A program made the translations under genes and the position numbers. The notes beneath the pieces were generated by a model. It was not told the origin of the DNA. It worked only from the letters and a program-made list of their open reading frames with translations, and did no database searches. 64,000 nt of DNA from UBA1756 sp045222555 (GTDB lineage Bacteria; Bacteroidota; Bacteroidia; Bacteroidales; WCHB1-69). Positions 52,274 to 61,551 of the stretch are shown piece after piece (the stretch's first letter is position 1; each line of letters opens with the position of its first letter). The stretch covers positions 1-64,000 of the forward strand of contig JBGUYY010000082.1 of the NCBI GenBank assembly GCA_045222555.1, in the 5' to 3' direction.

Positions 52274-53254
52274 TTATTTTCGTTGTGCGGCCTGCTGTGC
52301 CCTGCGCTGTTGCTCCTGCTGGTCGGTGTCACGCACAAATCGGGTCACATTATCCATTTGCAAAGCGTTATCCTCCATCGGGGGCTGCCGACGGGCGTAT
52401 TTCACCAAATCGGAAAGCTGCAGGAACGAGAGAATTTCCAATCGTTGCTGCTCCGTCACCTCCAGCGATGCCAAGGCTGTCATAATCTCATCGGTCACCA
52501 TCTCCATGGCATTCACATCCCATTGGTCGTCGAGATAGGTACGCAGAATAACGCTCAGCTCCGAGTAATGTTCTTTAGCCATCCCCTTCTGGCACAGCTC
52601 TTTGGCCTTCAGTTCGCGGATATGTCCTAAAGCGATTGCGCCAGAGCTCTGTCGGCGTATCTCGCGCTGTCGGATGGCCCGTTTTTTCTTCAGTTGGGGT
52701 AACCAAACTGTGAAGAACACCACAATGAGGGCGATCAATGCGAGGAGATGTCCCGTCAGCAGCATCCACAGCCACAGGCGGCTACGGGCTTTCGTCACCT
52801 GCTCCAAGCCGCCCAGCGGCAGCTTGATGTCGCGAGCAGCTGCTGCGGTGTCCACGAACACAGGGAGGGTGTCCACGAAGAAGAACAGCGTATCGGTGCA
52901 AGCCACGAGGGCGGTGTCGGCCCAGACCTGTACGGGAGCGATGACCGCGCGGCCCGTATCAAAGGCCGTTACGATGAAGTCCTGCCGGTAAGTGACCTTC
53001 CCCGACTTTTCGGTTCGATGCAGTTCGGAAACATCCAGCACCTCGCAGTTCATCATCCGCCACTCCTCCTTCGACTGGAAAGAGAGGGCTGATTTGCCGG
53101 CTGTTTGTGCCGTAAGCTGCAGCCGCAGGTGGTCGCCGACAAGGATATGCAAAGAGTCGAACCGTGCCGTCACGGTCACTGCTTCCTGCTGGGCAGCACA
53201 GGGCAACGCCACCCATAACAGCATGATCCATAAGAGATTTCTGAGTTTCAGCAT
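52274..53254 (-). CDS. BatD-like protein
   Basis: A 326-residue protein with a signal peptide (WVALPCAAQQ), a beta-rich periplasmic domain (VTVTARFDSLHILVGDHLRLQLTAQ, about 25-160), one transmembrane helix (LTGHLLALIALIVVFFTVWLP, about 170) and a cytoplasmic helical tail (GHIRELKAKELCQKGMAKEHYSELSVILRTYL, about 200-326). This is the layout of the BatD-like/DUF4381-type component found next to BatA in Bacteroidota. It likely pairs with BatA in an envelope complex. Confidence 0.8.
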   Translation of the reverse strand: MLKLRNLLWIMLLWVALPCAAQQEAVTVTARFDSLHILVGDHLRLQLTAQTAGKSALSFQSKEEWRMMNCEVLDVSELHRTEKSGKVTYRQDFIVTAFDTGRAVIAPVQVWADTALVACTDTLFFFVDTLPVFVDTAAAARDIKLPLGGLEQVTKARSRLWLWMLLTGHLLALIALIVVFFTVWLPQLKKKRAIRQREIRRQSSGAIALGHIRELKAKELCQKGMAKEHYSELSVILRTYLDDQWDVNAMEMVTDEIMTALASLEVTEQQRLEILSFLQLSDLVKYARRQPPMEDNALQMDNVTRFVRDTDQQEQQRRAQQAAQRK

Positions 53255-53268
53255 GGCTAATGCAGCAA

Positions 53269-53613
53269 TTACGGTTTAGGTTGGCGGACGTAGTGCGGCA
53301 TATCAGCAGGCAGCTCCATTGAAAGCTCAATATAACCTCCAAACTGCTGCTGGTCGTCGTACCACGGCATCTGATAAATCATTTTCTTCAGCCCGTTTTT
53401 TTCTATGGTATAGACATTTACATTGTGGTTTTGGAGCAGCCCCAGCAGTTTGGAGCGGGCCGGTTCGGGGTGGCAATCGAGCAGAGAGCGCCCCACCAGC
53501 GACTGTCCGTCCTTGGTGAAGGTGGCTATCGATTTATCATTCATTTCCAATATTTTACCCTCCTTATCGCAGATGGTGACAGAGATGGGTACGTGCTGAA
53601 AGTAGTTCAACAT
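53269..53613 (-). CDS. Single PAS-domain protein
   Basis: A 114-residue protein that is one PAS domain and nothing else: VPISVTICDKEGKILEMNDKSIATFTKDGQSLVGRSLLDCHPEPARSKLLGLL, with the PAS core beta strands and the late VNVYTIEKNGLKKMIYQMPW strand. It has no signal peptide, output domain or membrane helix, so it would sense a small ligand or redox state through a partner. It starts 4 bp after tamB and ends 14 bp before the BatD-like gene, so it may report to the BatA/BatD complex; that is inferred. Confidence 0.82.
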   Translation of the reverse strand: MLNYFQHVPISVTICDKEGKILEMNDKSIATFTKDGQSLVGRSLLDCHPEPARSKLLGLLQNHNVNVYTIEKNGLKKMIYQMPWYDDQQQFGGYIELSMELPADMPHYVRQPKP

Positions 53614-53617
53614 GGCA

Positions 53618-56600
53618 TTATGGTTTAGTATTCAATTCTACATTTTCATTCAAAACAGCCTCTTTCTCCTTCTGTTTCTTGCGCTTGCGTTCTTTTTTCT
53701 GCTTGGCTTCCTTATCTTTTTTATTACGGGTGAAAGAAGCAATCAAATCTTTTCTATTATTAAAATCCTGCTTGTAAATCAAAGCGATGCCCTGTGCGTA
53801 AGGATTGTTGCGGGTGGCATTTCGAAGTTCATCCTGATTGGTGACATTGAAGACCTTGAGTCGCCATGTGCCGAGGGCGTTCAGCTTCTGTTCCACACTA
53901 AAGTCACCGACGAACTGGTTGCTGAAGTTGCTCGACTTGTCATCCTTATAGCCGACGTAGGTCTCGATGACGGTGCGGTCGTTGAAGAGGGAGGTGGAGG
54001 CCCCGACAGCATATTCAGCGGCCTTGTCGGCGGTAGCGTTCTGGTAGTTGAAATTCACATCCACATATTTCAACTGATTGGATATGAAGTTACTGACGGT
54101 GGAGGTCAGCACGCCGATACCCGCATTTTCCAGATTAATATTAGCGATGGATGATTGGGGGGAGGCAAATTTTCCAAGCATCACCAGTGAGAAGAACTGT
54201 TCGGTTTTTTTCTGCAAATTGTTAGTATCTATCGTGCTGTAGAAGAGGTTCTTCATGTCGGCGGTGGCGTTGGGAAGATCGAAGGAGAAGTCAATAGCAG
54301 CGGGGTCGTTGAGGTTTCCGTTGAATTTGAGGTACGCCTTGACGGGCATTCTGCGCACGTTAGTGGATTCAGAGCTGAAGAGGTCAGCGAGTGATGCCAC
54401 TGTAGAGTAGCCGGCACGCACGTTGATATTGATGTCGTTGAGGGGGCCGGGGAACGACACCACGCCGCCAGGCAGAAGTTCAAACTTCTTGTTCAGCAGC
54501 TGTGCAAAAGTCATATTGAAAGAGCCCGACTGCAGTATCACATCTCCCAAGATGTTAATCTTGTCCTTTTTGGTGTTATAGGTAAAATGCAGCTGACCTT
54601 CACCCTTGGTTTTGATTTTTCCGCCGAATGCCGATAGGTCGAGGTCGAGTTTGATGTCAGCGGCTGGGGTGACATTAAAGATGAAGTCGAAGTCCATCTC
54701 CATCGAGCTGGCGGGCTGCTCCTCCTCCTCAACAGGCCGTTGTACATCCTCAGCCACTACAAAGGTAATCACATCCGACGAGTAGGCCTTGTCGGCGAAG
54801 CTGATGGGCAGGCAAAACACCGTACCGCTCTCTGTGCTGAGGTCATCCCCATGGAATGACAACTTGTTCATATCCCCTTCAATCGTGATATTACCCGACA
54901 CAAAACCATCGCCGTAGAAAGGCGCATCCGCCTGTTGCTTGGTGTTCAGCACAAAGATTTTCTGGGTGGAAATATCCAATTGAAGATTGAAGTCATTGAA
55001 ATTGCGATGATTGACATATCCATCCATCGTAGCCTTATTGCCAAACTGGTCGGTCAGTTCCATCTTGTCGAAAGTGAATCCGCTTTTAGTAAACTTCACC
55101 GGCTGATGATGAATGTAATAATATGTATTAAGTGGTGCTATGCCGATTTCCGCCTCACGCACATCCGCCAACCCCTCAAAATACATGGAGTCTTTATTGA
55201 AGACGAAATCGATTTTACCAGAAGCATTGCCTTCAAACTTATGACTGAAGGAAGAAAGCATCGGCTCCAAGAAACCCAACGGCAACGTGTCGATGTCGGC
55301 AGTCACCTTCAGCTGTTTCAAATCAGAATCGAAAATACCATTCAAACGGGTATTCACCCCTTTTTGCTTCAGGAAGTCTTCATTATACCTATAGTTATAT
55401 ACTGTTGCACTATCGGGGAAGCACTCGGCATCAATCAAACCTCCACGGAAACGGATATTCTTGTCGGAAGGCAGGATAGCGTTGGCATACAGGTGCCCAA
55501 ACTGCTCCTCGTTGAACTCGAAATCGCGGATGATAGCCGTGCCGAACAGCACGTTGTTGCCTCTAAACTCCGACATCTGCACGTTGGCCGAGAGTGCACC
55601 ACCCAACCGCATCTTGTCGGTCTTGATGAACTGGTTCAACACCGAAACGTCCAAATTGTCGATGGTGGCCACCAGACTGTCGCTTGACTTGCCCACATGG
55701 CCATTAACCTTCAGCTTACTTTCCTTAGAGGTCAATATCAAATTGTCAATATGCACATCGCCTTTCCTGACCGTCACCAGATGGTCTTTGTTGAACGAGA
55801 AGGGGAATTCTTTGAAATAGACCTCTGACTCATCCACCCGAGTTACGATGGATCCGTCGTCAGCAAAATCCACCACACCTGCCAGCAACGACCTATGCGC
55901 TGAGATCACAGCGGGATTCTTCCAGTTAAGACGGTAACGCAAAGTCTGCGGTCCCATGTTGGCATTCAAGTCAATATTTTCAAATGAGAAATTACCCTTT
56001 TCACCAATCACCAAAGAACGCACAGAAGCGTTGATACCCAGATTCTTCACATCTTCTTGATAAGAAGAAATCTGAGCATTGTTCACCACAATATTGCCAA
56101 TGCGGATACCTGGAGAGAAGAACTGCAGCTGGTCATCGGAATGCGACTCGTTGGTTTTCACCGACAAAGTAGTGTTGTTGTCCACCTGTATCTTGGGCAC
56201 AAACATGTCGAGGATGGGAGCGATGTTGTATGCATCCACCCTCAACGCCAGCGAATGGTCAAGGTCGTCGCAGTAGTGGAATTCCGTGGCGGTTTTCCGC
56301 TCCGCAAACAGATTGCCGCAGTAAGTATAGACTAAGTTCAGCAGCGCTTTCGGCACATCGGCAAGGTCGTAAGTGGTCGTCATCGACACATTCACAAGAT
56401 TGGAAGAGAGGCGCATCAGCTGGTGACCATCGGCAGCAAGGCTCACGAAACGGAGACGGTCGAAGTCCAAAGATTTTCCATCCTGAGCATATAACAGACT
56501 ATCAATAAACACATTACCATTCAATGTACTCAAGGTGTTACCAGCAATATCGCAGGAGAGGTTGCTAGCGGAAAGGGTCACTTCGGGATGGCACTGCACA

Positions 56601-58282
56601 TAGCGCACCAGCTTGTCGAAACCATCGGTTACGGTGCTGTCCATCAACGGCAGATGAGCAAACAACGAACTGGCATTCAACTTGTTGATATTTCCTTCTG
56701 CATGGTATTCATTCTCCTTTCCAGAGAAATCCATCGTACCGTTAAGAGCCAGATTGCAGTTGGGGTCGCGCAGCGAGACCACGGCATCGAGTTGTTTGCC
56801 CGTGTATTTTCCTTTGGCCTTGAGGTTGCGCAGCGGATAGCCCTTGACTGAAACATGGGCGATGTCAGCATCCACATCGGCAGAAACGGTCTCGCCCAGC
56901 CGGCTGAGGTCGCCCACTGTACCTTTCGCGCTGACGGTGCCCGTAACGCCGCCAATCATCGTCACCTTGGGCAGCAGCTTCCTGACTGCCAGCTGGTTGG
57001 CCGCCACTTTCACGGAGTAGTCCAATCCGTCATCGGCCTCGTGGCAGCGGGTGGAGAATTGTGCATCCACATCGCCAGCATCGGTAAGCAGCGAGGCATC
57101 CACATCAAATTGGTCGGAAATCACCCCGCCATATTCCACATCCAGGGTCACCACGCCGAGCGAGGCCACCTGCTCAGGAATCGGAATCGACTTGCCACCC
57201 GGCAGCTTGAACTGCTGGATCTCGTTCAAATCCACCGTACTCTGCACCAACTTGGCACGGATATCGGCATTGAAGAAATCGGTCAGGTTGACAATCTTCA
57301 CATCTCCCACCAAATGCGTATTATCCGCAAATTTCGCATCCAAATCCTTAACATCCAAATGGTTGATAGGACCTTTCACACTGGCAGAAAAGACCAGCGT
57401 GTTGTCCATCCCCTTCGTTTTGGGAGCAAAGTAACGGATGTCGCGCATGTCGAGCGTGGAAGTTTTCGCCAACACGTTGAATTTGATCTTATTCAGAAAA
57501 TCGCTATAGTCTTTCCAACTTCCATATTCGAAGGCAAAATCCAAAAACACACGGCTTGTCGGGGTGGCCAACGTAGCTTTTTTAATTTCCAACCCTTTCG
57601 GACCGATGTGGAATTTCCCGGACAGGTTGCGGAGGATGAACCCTGTATATTGCGTAAAGGCCAGATGCTCAATGTCGGCAGAGATATCAGAGCCCACAAT
57701 GGTAAATTTATCGAGGCGGGCATCAATATTTTTCAGTTCAAAATATCCGAAATCAATATCCCCTTTGTCCTTCGTGCTGCATGTAAGGTCATTATGATAA
57801 ATGAAATAGGCATTTTTCAAGATGATGAAAGAAGCGGTCATCTCGAAGGGTTTGGGATTTTTTTTCTTTTTTTGGAAATTTTTAGCCCAGATGGAGATGT
57901 TGACCGCATCATCGCCTTTGTATTTGCGGATATTCACCCGGATTTTGTCAGACTCAATATCAGAAAAACCGAGGGTAAACGGAGAGAATTTCAGATTGGT
58001 GATACGGCTTTCCAGTTCGCCTGCAGCGATCATAGAGTTGTCGTGATGGTCGCGGATGACGAGGTCTTCCACGGTCAGTTTGAGTGTAGGGCTGAGGTAG
58101 ATATGGCCGATGGTGATGCGGGAGTTCCACTTTTCGGAGAGGGTTTCCGCCACGACCCCGACCACTTTTTCCTGAATGGGCGGCACAAAAAGCAATCCTA
58201 CCAGCAGAAGGTCGAGGGCAATAAAACATCCCAAGACAATCAGCGTGATTTTTATGATTTTTTTCGTAATTTTGCGTGCCAA
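53618..58282 (-). CDS. tamB: TamB-like translocation and assembly module protein
   Basis: A 1554-residue protein with one N-terminal anchor helix (ITLIVLGCFIALDLLLVGLLFV) and a very long beta-rich periplasmic body of AsmA/TamB repeats. The C-terminal ~400 residues match the TamB (DUF490) domain: GKIKTKGEGQLHF, FNMTFAQLLNKKFELLPGGVVSFPGPLNDININVRAGYSTVASL and LGTWRLKVFNVTNQDEL. It bridges the inner and outer membrane and is thought to move lipids and to aid outer-membrane protein insertion. No in-frame ATG is available: the reading opens at a TTG (58282) directly after an in-frame stop. Its start is 12 bp from the divergent tsaD start. Confidence 0.93.
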   Translation of the reverse strand: MARKITKKIIKITLIVLGCFIALDLLLVGLLFVPPIQEKVVGVVAETLSEKWNSRITIGHIYLSPTLKLTVEDLVIRDHHDNSMIAAGELESRITNLKFSPFTLGFSDIESDKIRVNIRKYKGDDAVNISIWAKNFQKKKKNPKPFEMTASFIILKNAYFIYHNDLTCSTKDKGDIDFGYFELKNIDARLDKFTIVGSDISADIEHLAFTQYTGFILRNLSGKFHIGPKGLEIKKATLATPTSRVFLDFAFEYGSWKDYSDFLNKIKFNVLAKTSTLDMRDIRYFAPKTKGMDNTLVFSASVKGPINHLDVKDLDAKFADNTHLVGDVKIVNLTDFFNADIRAKLVQSTVDLNEIQQFKLPGGKSIPIPEQVASLGVVTLDVEYGGVISDQFDVDASLLTDAGDVDAQFSTRCHEADDGLDYSVKVAANQLAVRKLLPKVTMIGGVTGTVSAKGTVGDLSRLGETVSADVDADIAHVSVKGYPLRNLKAKGKYTGKQLDAVVSLRDPNCNLALNGTMDFSGKENEYHAEGNINKLNASSLFAHLPLMDSTVTDGFDKLVRYVQCHPEVTLSASNLSCDIAGNTLSTLNGNVFIDSLLYAQDGKSLDFDRLRFVSLAADGHQLMRLSSNLVNVSMTTTYDLADVPKALLNLVYTYCGNLFAERKTATEFHYCDDLDHSLALRVDAYNIAPILDMFVPKIQVDNNTTLSVKTNESHSDDQLQFFSPGIRIGNIVVNNAQISSYQEDVKNLGINASVRSLVIGEKGNFSFENIDLNANMGPQTLRYRLNWKNPAVISAHRSLLAGVVDFADDGSIVTRVDESEVYFKEFPFSFNKDHLVTVRKGDVHIDNLILTSKESKLKVNGHVGKSSDSLVATIDNLDVSVLNQFIKTDKMRLGGALSANVQMSEFRGNNVLFGTAIIRDFEFNEEQFGHLYANAILPSDKNIRFRGGLIDAECFPDSATVYNYRYNEDFLKQKGVNTRLNGIFDSDLKQLKVTADIDTLPLGFLEPMLSSFSHKFEGNASGKIDFVFNKDSMYFEGLADVREAEIGIAPLNTYYYIHHQPVKFTKSGFTFDKMELTDQFGNKATMDGYVNHRNFNDFNLQLDISTQKIFVLNTKQQADAPFYGDGFVSGNITIEGDMNKLSFHGDDLSTESGTVFCLPISFADKAYSSDVITFVVAEDVQRPVEEEEQPASSMEMDFDFIFNVTPAADIKLDLDLSAFGGKIKTKGEGQLHFTYNTKKDKINILGDVILQSGSFNMTFAQLLNKKFELLPGGVVSFPGPLNDININVRAGYSTVASLADLFSSESTNVRRMPVKAYLKFNGNLNDPAAIDFSFDLPNATADMKNLFYSTIDTNNLQKKTEQFFSLVMLGKFASPQSSIANINLENAGIGVLTSTVSNFISNQLKYVDVNFNYQNATADKAAEYAVGASTSLFNDRTVIETYVGYKDDKSSNFSNQFVGDFSVEQKLNALGTWRLKVFNVTNQDELRNATRNNPYAQGIALIYKQDFNNRKDLIASFTRNKKDKEAKQKKERKRKKQKEKEAVLNENVELNTKP
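58267..58274 (+). promoter_or_regulatory. Bacteroidetes -7 box for the tsaD operon
   Basis: TAATTTTGC, 21-28 bp before ATG 58295. It lies inside the first codons of the divergent tamB gene. Confidence 0.7.
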
Positions 58283-58294
58283 AATTCAGCGATT

Positions 58295-59344
58295 ATGTCG
58301 GTTTACATTCTTGGTGTAGAATCCTCCTGTGATGACACTTCCGCAGCGGTGGTGGAGGGCACTTCGATATTGTCGAATGTCATTGCCTCTCAGCGAGTTC
58401 ATGCCGAATACGGAGGGGTTGTCCCCGAGCTCGCATCGCGTGCTCACCAGCAGAATATCATCCCAGTTGTGGACACTGCACTTAAGCGTGCAAAGATACA
58501 CAAAAATCAAATATCTGCGATAGCTTATACAAATGGTCCCGGACTTTTAGGTTCATTGCTCGTAGGAAGTTCATTTTCTAAGGCGATGGCTTTCAGTTTG
58601 GGGGTTCCGCTCATCGAGGTGGACCACCTTCAGGCGCATGTCTTGGCTAATTTTTTGGAGAAAAAAGACGAAGTGAAGGAAAAACCCGAATTTCCGTTCC
58701 TATGTCTGACCGTCTCGGGCGGGCACACGCTCCTGTTGAAGGTGAACGACTATTTCGACATGGAAATCATCGGGCGGACGATTGACGATGCGGCGGGTGA
58801 GGCCTTCGACAAGGCGGCGAAAATCCTCGGGCTCCCCTACCCCGGCGGTCCCGTCATCGACAAGCTGGCACAGACTGGCGACCCGAAGCGGTTCAGCTTC
58901 GCCATCGCCCACCTCCCCGGCCTCGACTACAGCTTCAGCGGTCTCAAGACCTCCTTCCTCTACTTTGTGCGCGACCGCCTCAAGGAAGATGAGCATTTCA
59001 TCGAAAATAACCTCGCCGACCTGGCCGCCTCCATGCAATATGCCATCATCAAATCGTTGAGCAACAAGGTGGAAAAGGCCGTCAAGGAGCTGCGTTGCCG
59101 CGACCTCGTCATCGCCGGCGGCGTGTCGGCCAACAGCGGCCTCAAAGCCGCCATGCAACGCATCGCCGACAAATACCACCGCCGCCTCTTCGTGCCCACC
59201 ATCGACCTCACCACCGACAATGCCGCCATGATCGCCGTATGCGGCTACTTCAAATACTTGCAGAACGACTTCTCCACCATCCATGCCGCCCCCTACTCCA
59301 CCGCAGGCCTCACCCTCAAAACACTTACCGAACTTCCCAAATAA
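58295..59344 (+). CDS. tsaD: tRNA t6A37 threonylcarbamoyltransferase TsaD
   Basis: A 349-residue ASKHA-fold enzyme that adds threonylcarbamoyl to A37 of ANN-reading tRNAs. Motifs are GVESSCDDTSAAVVE, PELASRAHQQNI, the metal-binding His pair in VDHLQAHVLANF (about 110 and 114), LTVSGGHTLLL, IGRTIDDAAGEAFDKAAKILG and VIAGGVSANSGL. A longer reading that starts at 56855 is only the reverse of tamB. First gene of the run tsaD-holA-SRPBCC-lptB-lnt. Confidence 0.97.
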   Translation: MSVYILGVESSCDDTSAAVVEGTSILSNVIASQRVHAEYGGVVPELASRAHQQNIIPVVDTALKRAKIHKNQISAIAYTNGPGLLGSLLVGSSFSKAMAFSLGVPLIEVDHLQAHVLANFLEKKDEVKEKPEFPFLCLTVSGGHTLLLKVNDYFDMEIIGRTIDDAAGEAFDKAAKILGLPYPGGPVIDKLAQTGDPKRFSFAIAHLPGLDYSFSGLKTSFLYFVRDRLKEDEHFIENNLADLAASMQYAIIKSLSNKVEKAVKELRCRDLVIAGGVSANSGLKAAMQRIADKYHRRLFVPTIDLTTDNAAMIAVCGYFKYLQNDFSTIHAAPYSTAGLTLKTLTELPK

Positions 59345-59370
59345 TTCTCACCTCTCAATTTTCAATTCCC

Positions 59371-60363
59371 ATGAAGAGCACCTACCAAGAAATCCTCAAA
59401 AAGCTGCAACAAAAGCAGTTCGCCAATGTATATTTTCTTGCTGGCGAAGAGCCGCTGTTCATCGACAAAATCTCCGACTACATCGAAGAGAACGTGATGG
59501 ACGAAGCCGACCGCGACTTCAACCAGTCGGTGTACTATGCCAAAGAGACTAACCCCGCGGAAGTCATCGCACAGGCCCGTGAGTTCCCCTTCGGCGTAGA
59601 CAAAAGAGTGGTGATCGTGAAAGAGGCCAAAGAGTGGCGTTCCCTCGACCTCATCATGGCCTACTGCGCCAACCCCACCACTACCACCATCCTCGTCATC
59701 TGCTACAAATACGGCAAAATGCCATCCAACAAAGCGCTTGACGATGCTGTAACCTTCAACTCTGAAAAAGTGAAAGATTGGAAGCTCGGCGAATGGGTGG
59801 AAGCCTGCGCCAAGGAACATTCTTTCATGATTTCCAAAGATTCAGCTAACCTCATCGCAGAACATATCGGCAACGACTTATCGCGCATCGACAATGAGTT
59901 CACCAAACTGCGCATCACCTATCCCGAAGGCACTACCATCACCCCTGAAATCATCGACCGACATATCGGCATCAGCAACCAGTACAATCTGAGCGCCCTG
60001 CGCGACGCCCTCTGCGAACGCAACGAGACCAAGGCCTTCACCATCGTCAATGCTTTCTGCCAGAACCTGAAAGCCAACCCGTTGCAGGCCGCCATCGGTA
60101 GTCTGTACTACCTCTACAGCGGAATGCTCAAGTACCAGCTCGCCCCCACCAAAAATCTGGAAGAGCAACGCCTCTGCTTCGGCCCGCGCCGCTCGGAGGC
60201 ACAGCTGCGCCGCGATGTGGCCATCACCTCCGGCTTCTCCAAACAAGCCCTCGTGCGCAACCTTGCTTTGTTGCGCGAATTTGATGTAAAATCGAAAGGT
60301 GTGGACTGCAATACTTCCGAAGAAGAATTATATAAGGAATTGATTTACAAACTTTTACATTAA
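59371..60363 (+). CDS. holA: DNA polymerase III delta subunit
   Basis: A 330-residue clamp-loader subunit: ANVYFLAGEEPLFIDKISDYIEE opens the family, followed by NQSVYYAKETNPAEVIAQAREFPFGVDKRVVIVKEAKEW, PEIIDRHIGISNQYNLSALRDAL and a C-terminal helical collar (EAQLRRDVAITSGFSKQALVRNLALLREFDVKSKGV). It is the wrench that opens the beta clamp. A short CAATTTTC-type repeat precedes the ATG. Confidence 0.93.
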   Translation: MKSTYQEILKKLQQKQFANVYFLAGEEPLFIDKISDYIEENVMDEADRDFNQSVYYAKETNPAEVIAQAREFPFGVDKRVVIVKEAKEWRSLDLIMAYCANPTTTTILVICYKYGKMPSNKALDDAVTFNSEKVKDWKLGEWVEACAKEHSFMISKDSANLIAEHIGNDLSRIDNEFTKLRITYPEGTTITPEIIDRHIGISNQYNLSALRDALCERNETKAFTIVNAFCQNLKANPLQAAIGSLYYLYSGMLKYQLAPTKNLEEQRLCFGPRRSEAQLRRDVAITSGFSKQALVRNLALLREFDVKSKGVDCNTSEEELYKELIYKLLH

Positions 60364-60369
60364 TATTAT

Positions 60370-60774
60370 ATGAATATAGAAAGCAAAGCCGAGCATATTG
60401 AAGCCAGCAGCCAGAAGGTGTATGAAATGCTGTGCGACTGCCGAAACTTCGAGCAGATGGCCACGCAGCAGCAGATTCAGAACTGGCATGCCGAAGAGGA
60501 CTTCTGCGAGTTTGAAGTGAGCGGCATCGCCCAAATCACCCTGCGCATTCAGGAGAAGCAGCCTTACAGCCGCATCACCTACACGGTAGGCAACGACAAG
60601 GGAATTTCCGCCTCCTGCACCTTTGACCTCACAGGTGACGAGACAAGCTGCGACCTCGCCCTCGCCATGCAGCTGGACATCCCCGTTTTCCTTGCCCCCA
60701 TGGTCAAGGCACCCATGCAAAAATTTGCCGATACCCTCACCAACGCCATCAAGATGGCGGCCACCAAAAAATAA
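60370..60774 (+). CDS. SRPBCC-like small protein
   Basis: A 134-residue protein with the START/SRPBCC pattern: an opening strand NIESKAEHIEASSQKVYEML, CEFEVSGIAQITLRIQEKQPYSRITYTV, CDLALAMQLDIP and a long C-terminal helix APMVKAPMQKFADTLTNAIKMA. Such folds bind hydrophobic ligands. It lies 6 bp after holA and 3 bp before lptB. It may be linked to lipid handling with LptB, but that rests on position alone. Confidence 0.7.
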   Translation: MNIESKAEHIEASSQKVYEMLCDCRNFEQMATQQQIQNWHAEEDFCEFEVSGIAQITLRIQEKQPYSRITYTVGNDKGISASCTFDLTGDETSCDLALAMQLDIPVFLAPMVKAPMQKFADTLTNAIKMAATKK

Positions 60775-60777
60775 GCC

Positions 60778-61527
60778 ATGGAAGAAACCACCCACATCAT
60801 CCGAACGGAAAAGTTAGTGAAGAAATACCACTCCCGCACCGTGGTCAACGAGGCGAGCCTCAACGTGCGGCAGGGAGAGATTGTAGGACTGCTCGGCCCT
60901 AACGGGGCTGGCAAGACCACCTCATTTTACATGATTGTCGGACTCATCCGGCCGCTGTCAGGTCATATTTTCCTTGATAATGATGACATTACCAATATGG
61001 CCATGTACAAGCGCGCCCAGTTGGGCATCTCATACCTTCCGCAAGAGGCCTCCGTGTTTCGCGACATGACCGTTGAGAAGAACATCCTGTCCATCTTGCA
61101 GTTCAGCGGTCGCAGCCGTGCCGAACAAAAGGAGCGGATGGAGAGCCTGCTGACGGAGTTCAACCTGCACAAGGTGAGGAAGAACCTCGGCAAGAATCTC
61201 TCCGGCGGGGAGCGACGCCGTACCGAGATTGCCCGCTGTCTGGCCGCCGACCCGAAGTTCATCCTCCTCGATGAGCCCTTCGCCGGTGTGGACCCTATCG
61301 CCGTGGAAGACATCCAGGAGATTGTGGCCAAACTGAAGACCAAGAACATCGGCATCCTCATCACCGACCACAACGTGCACGAGACGCTCGCCATCACCGA
61401 CCGCGCCTATATCCTGCACGAAGGCACAGTGCTACGTACCGGCACCGCCCAGGAGCTCGCCGACGACGAATTTGTACGGAAAGTCTATCTCGGAAAGAAC
61501 TTCGAGCTTCGCAAAACCGACCGGTAA
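60778..61527 (+). CDS. lptB: LPS export ABC ATPase LptB
   Basis: A 249-residue ABC ATPase: Walker A GPNGAGKTT, Q-loop GISYLPQEASVFRDMTVEKNI (the PQ of LptB-type ATPases), signature LSGGERRRTEIAR, Walker B FILLDEPFAGVDP, H-loop DHNV and the RAYILHEG switch. It powers the LptB2FGC extractor that moves LPS from the inner membrane to the outer membrane. LptF/G and LptC are not in this window. Confidence 0.95.
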   Translation: MEETTHIIRTEKLVKKYHSRTVVNEASLNVRQGEIVGLLGPNGAGKTTSFYMIVGLIRPLSGHIFLDNDDITNMAMYKRAQLGISYLPQEASVFRDMTVEKNILSILQFSGRSRAEQKERMESLLTEFNLHKVRKNLGKNLSGGERRRTEIARCLAADPKFILLDEPFAGVDPIAVEDIQEIVAKLKTKNIGILITDHNVHETLAITDRAYILHEGTVLRTGTAQELADDEFVRKVYLGKNFELRKTDR

Positions 61528-61551
61528 CCATTTTATTAGCAGTCAATTACC

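Noticed and set aside
56855..58294. A long upstream extension of the tsaD reading frame on the plus strand
   Set aside because: It is the antisense of tamB; the true start is ATG 58295 behind a -7 box, and the extension has no TsaD or other family signal.
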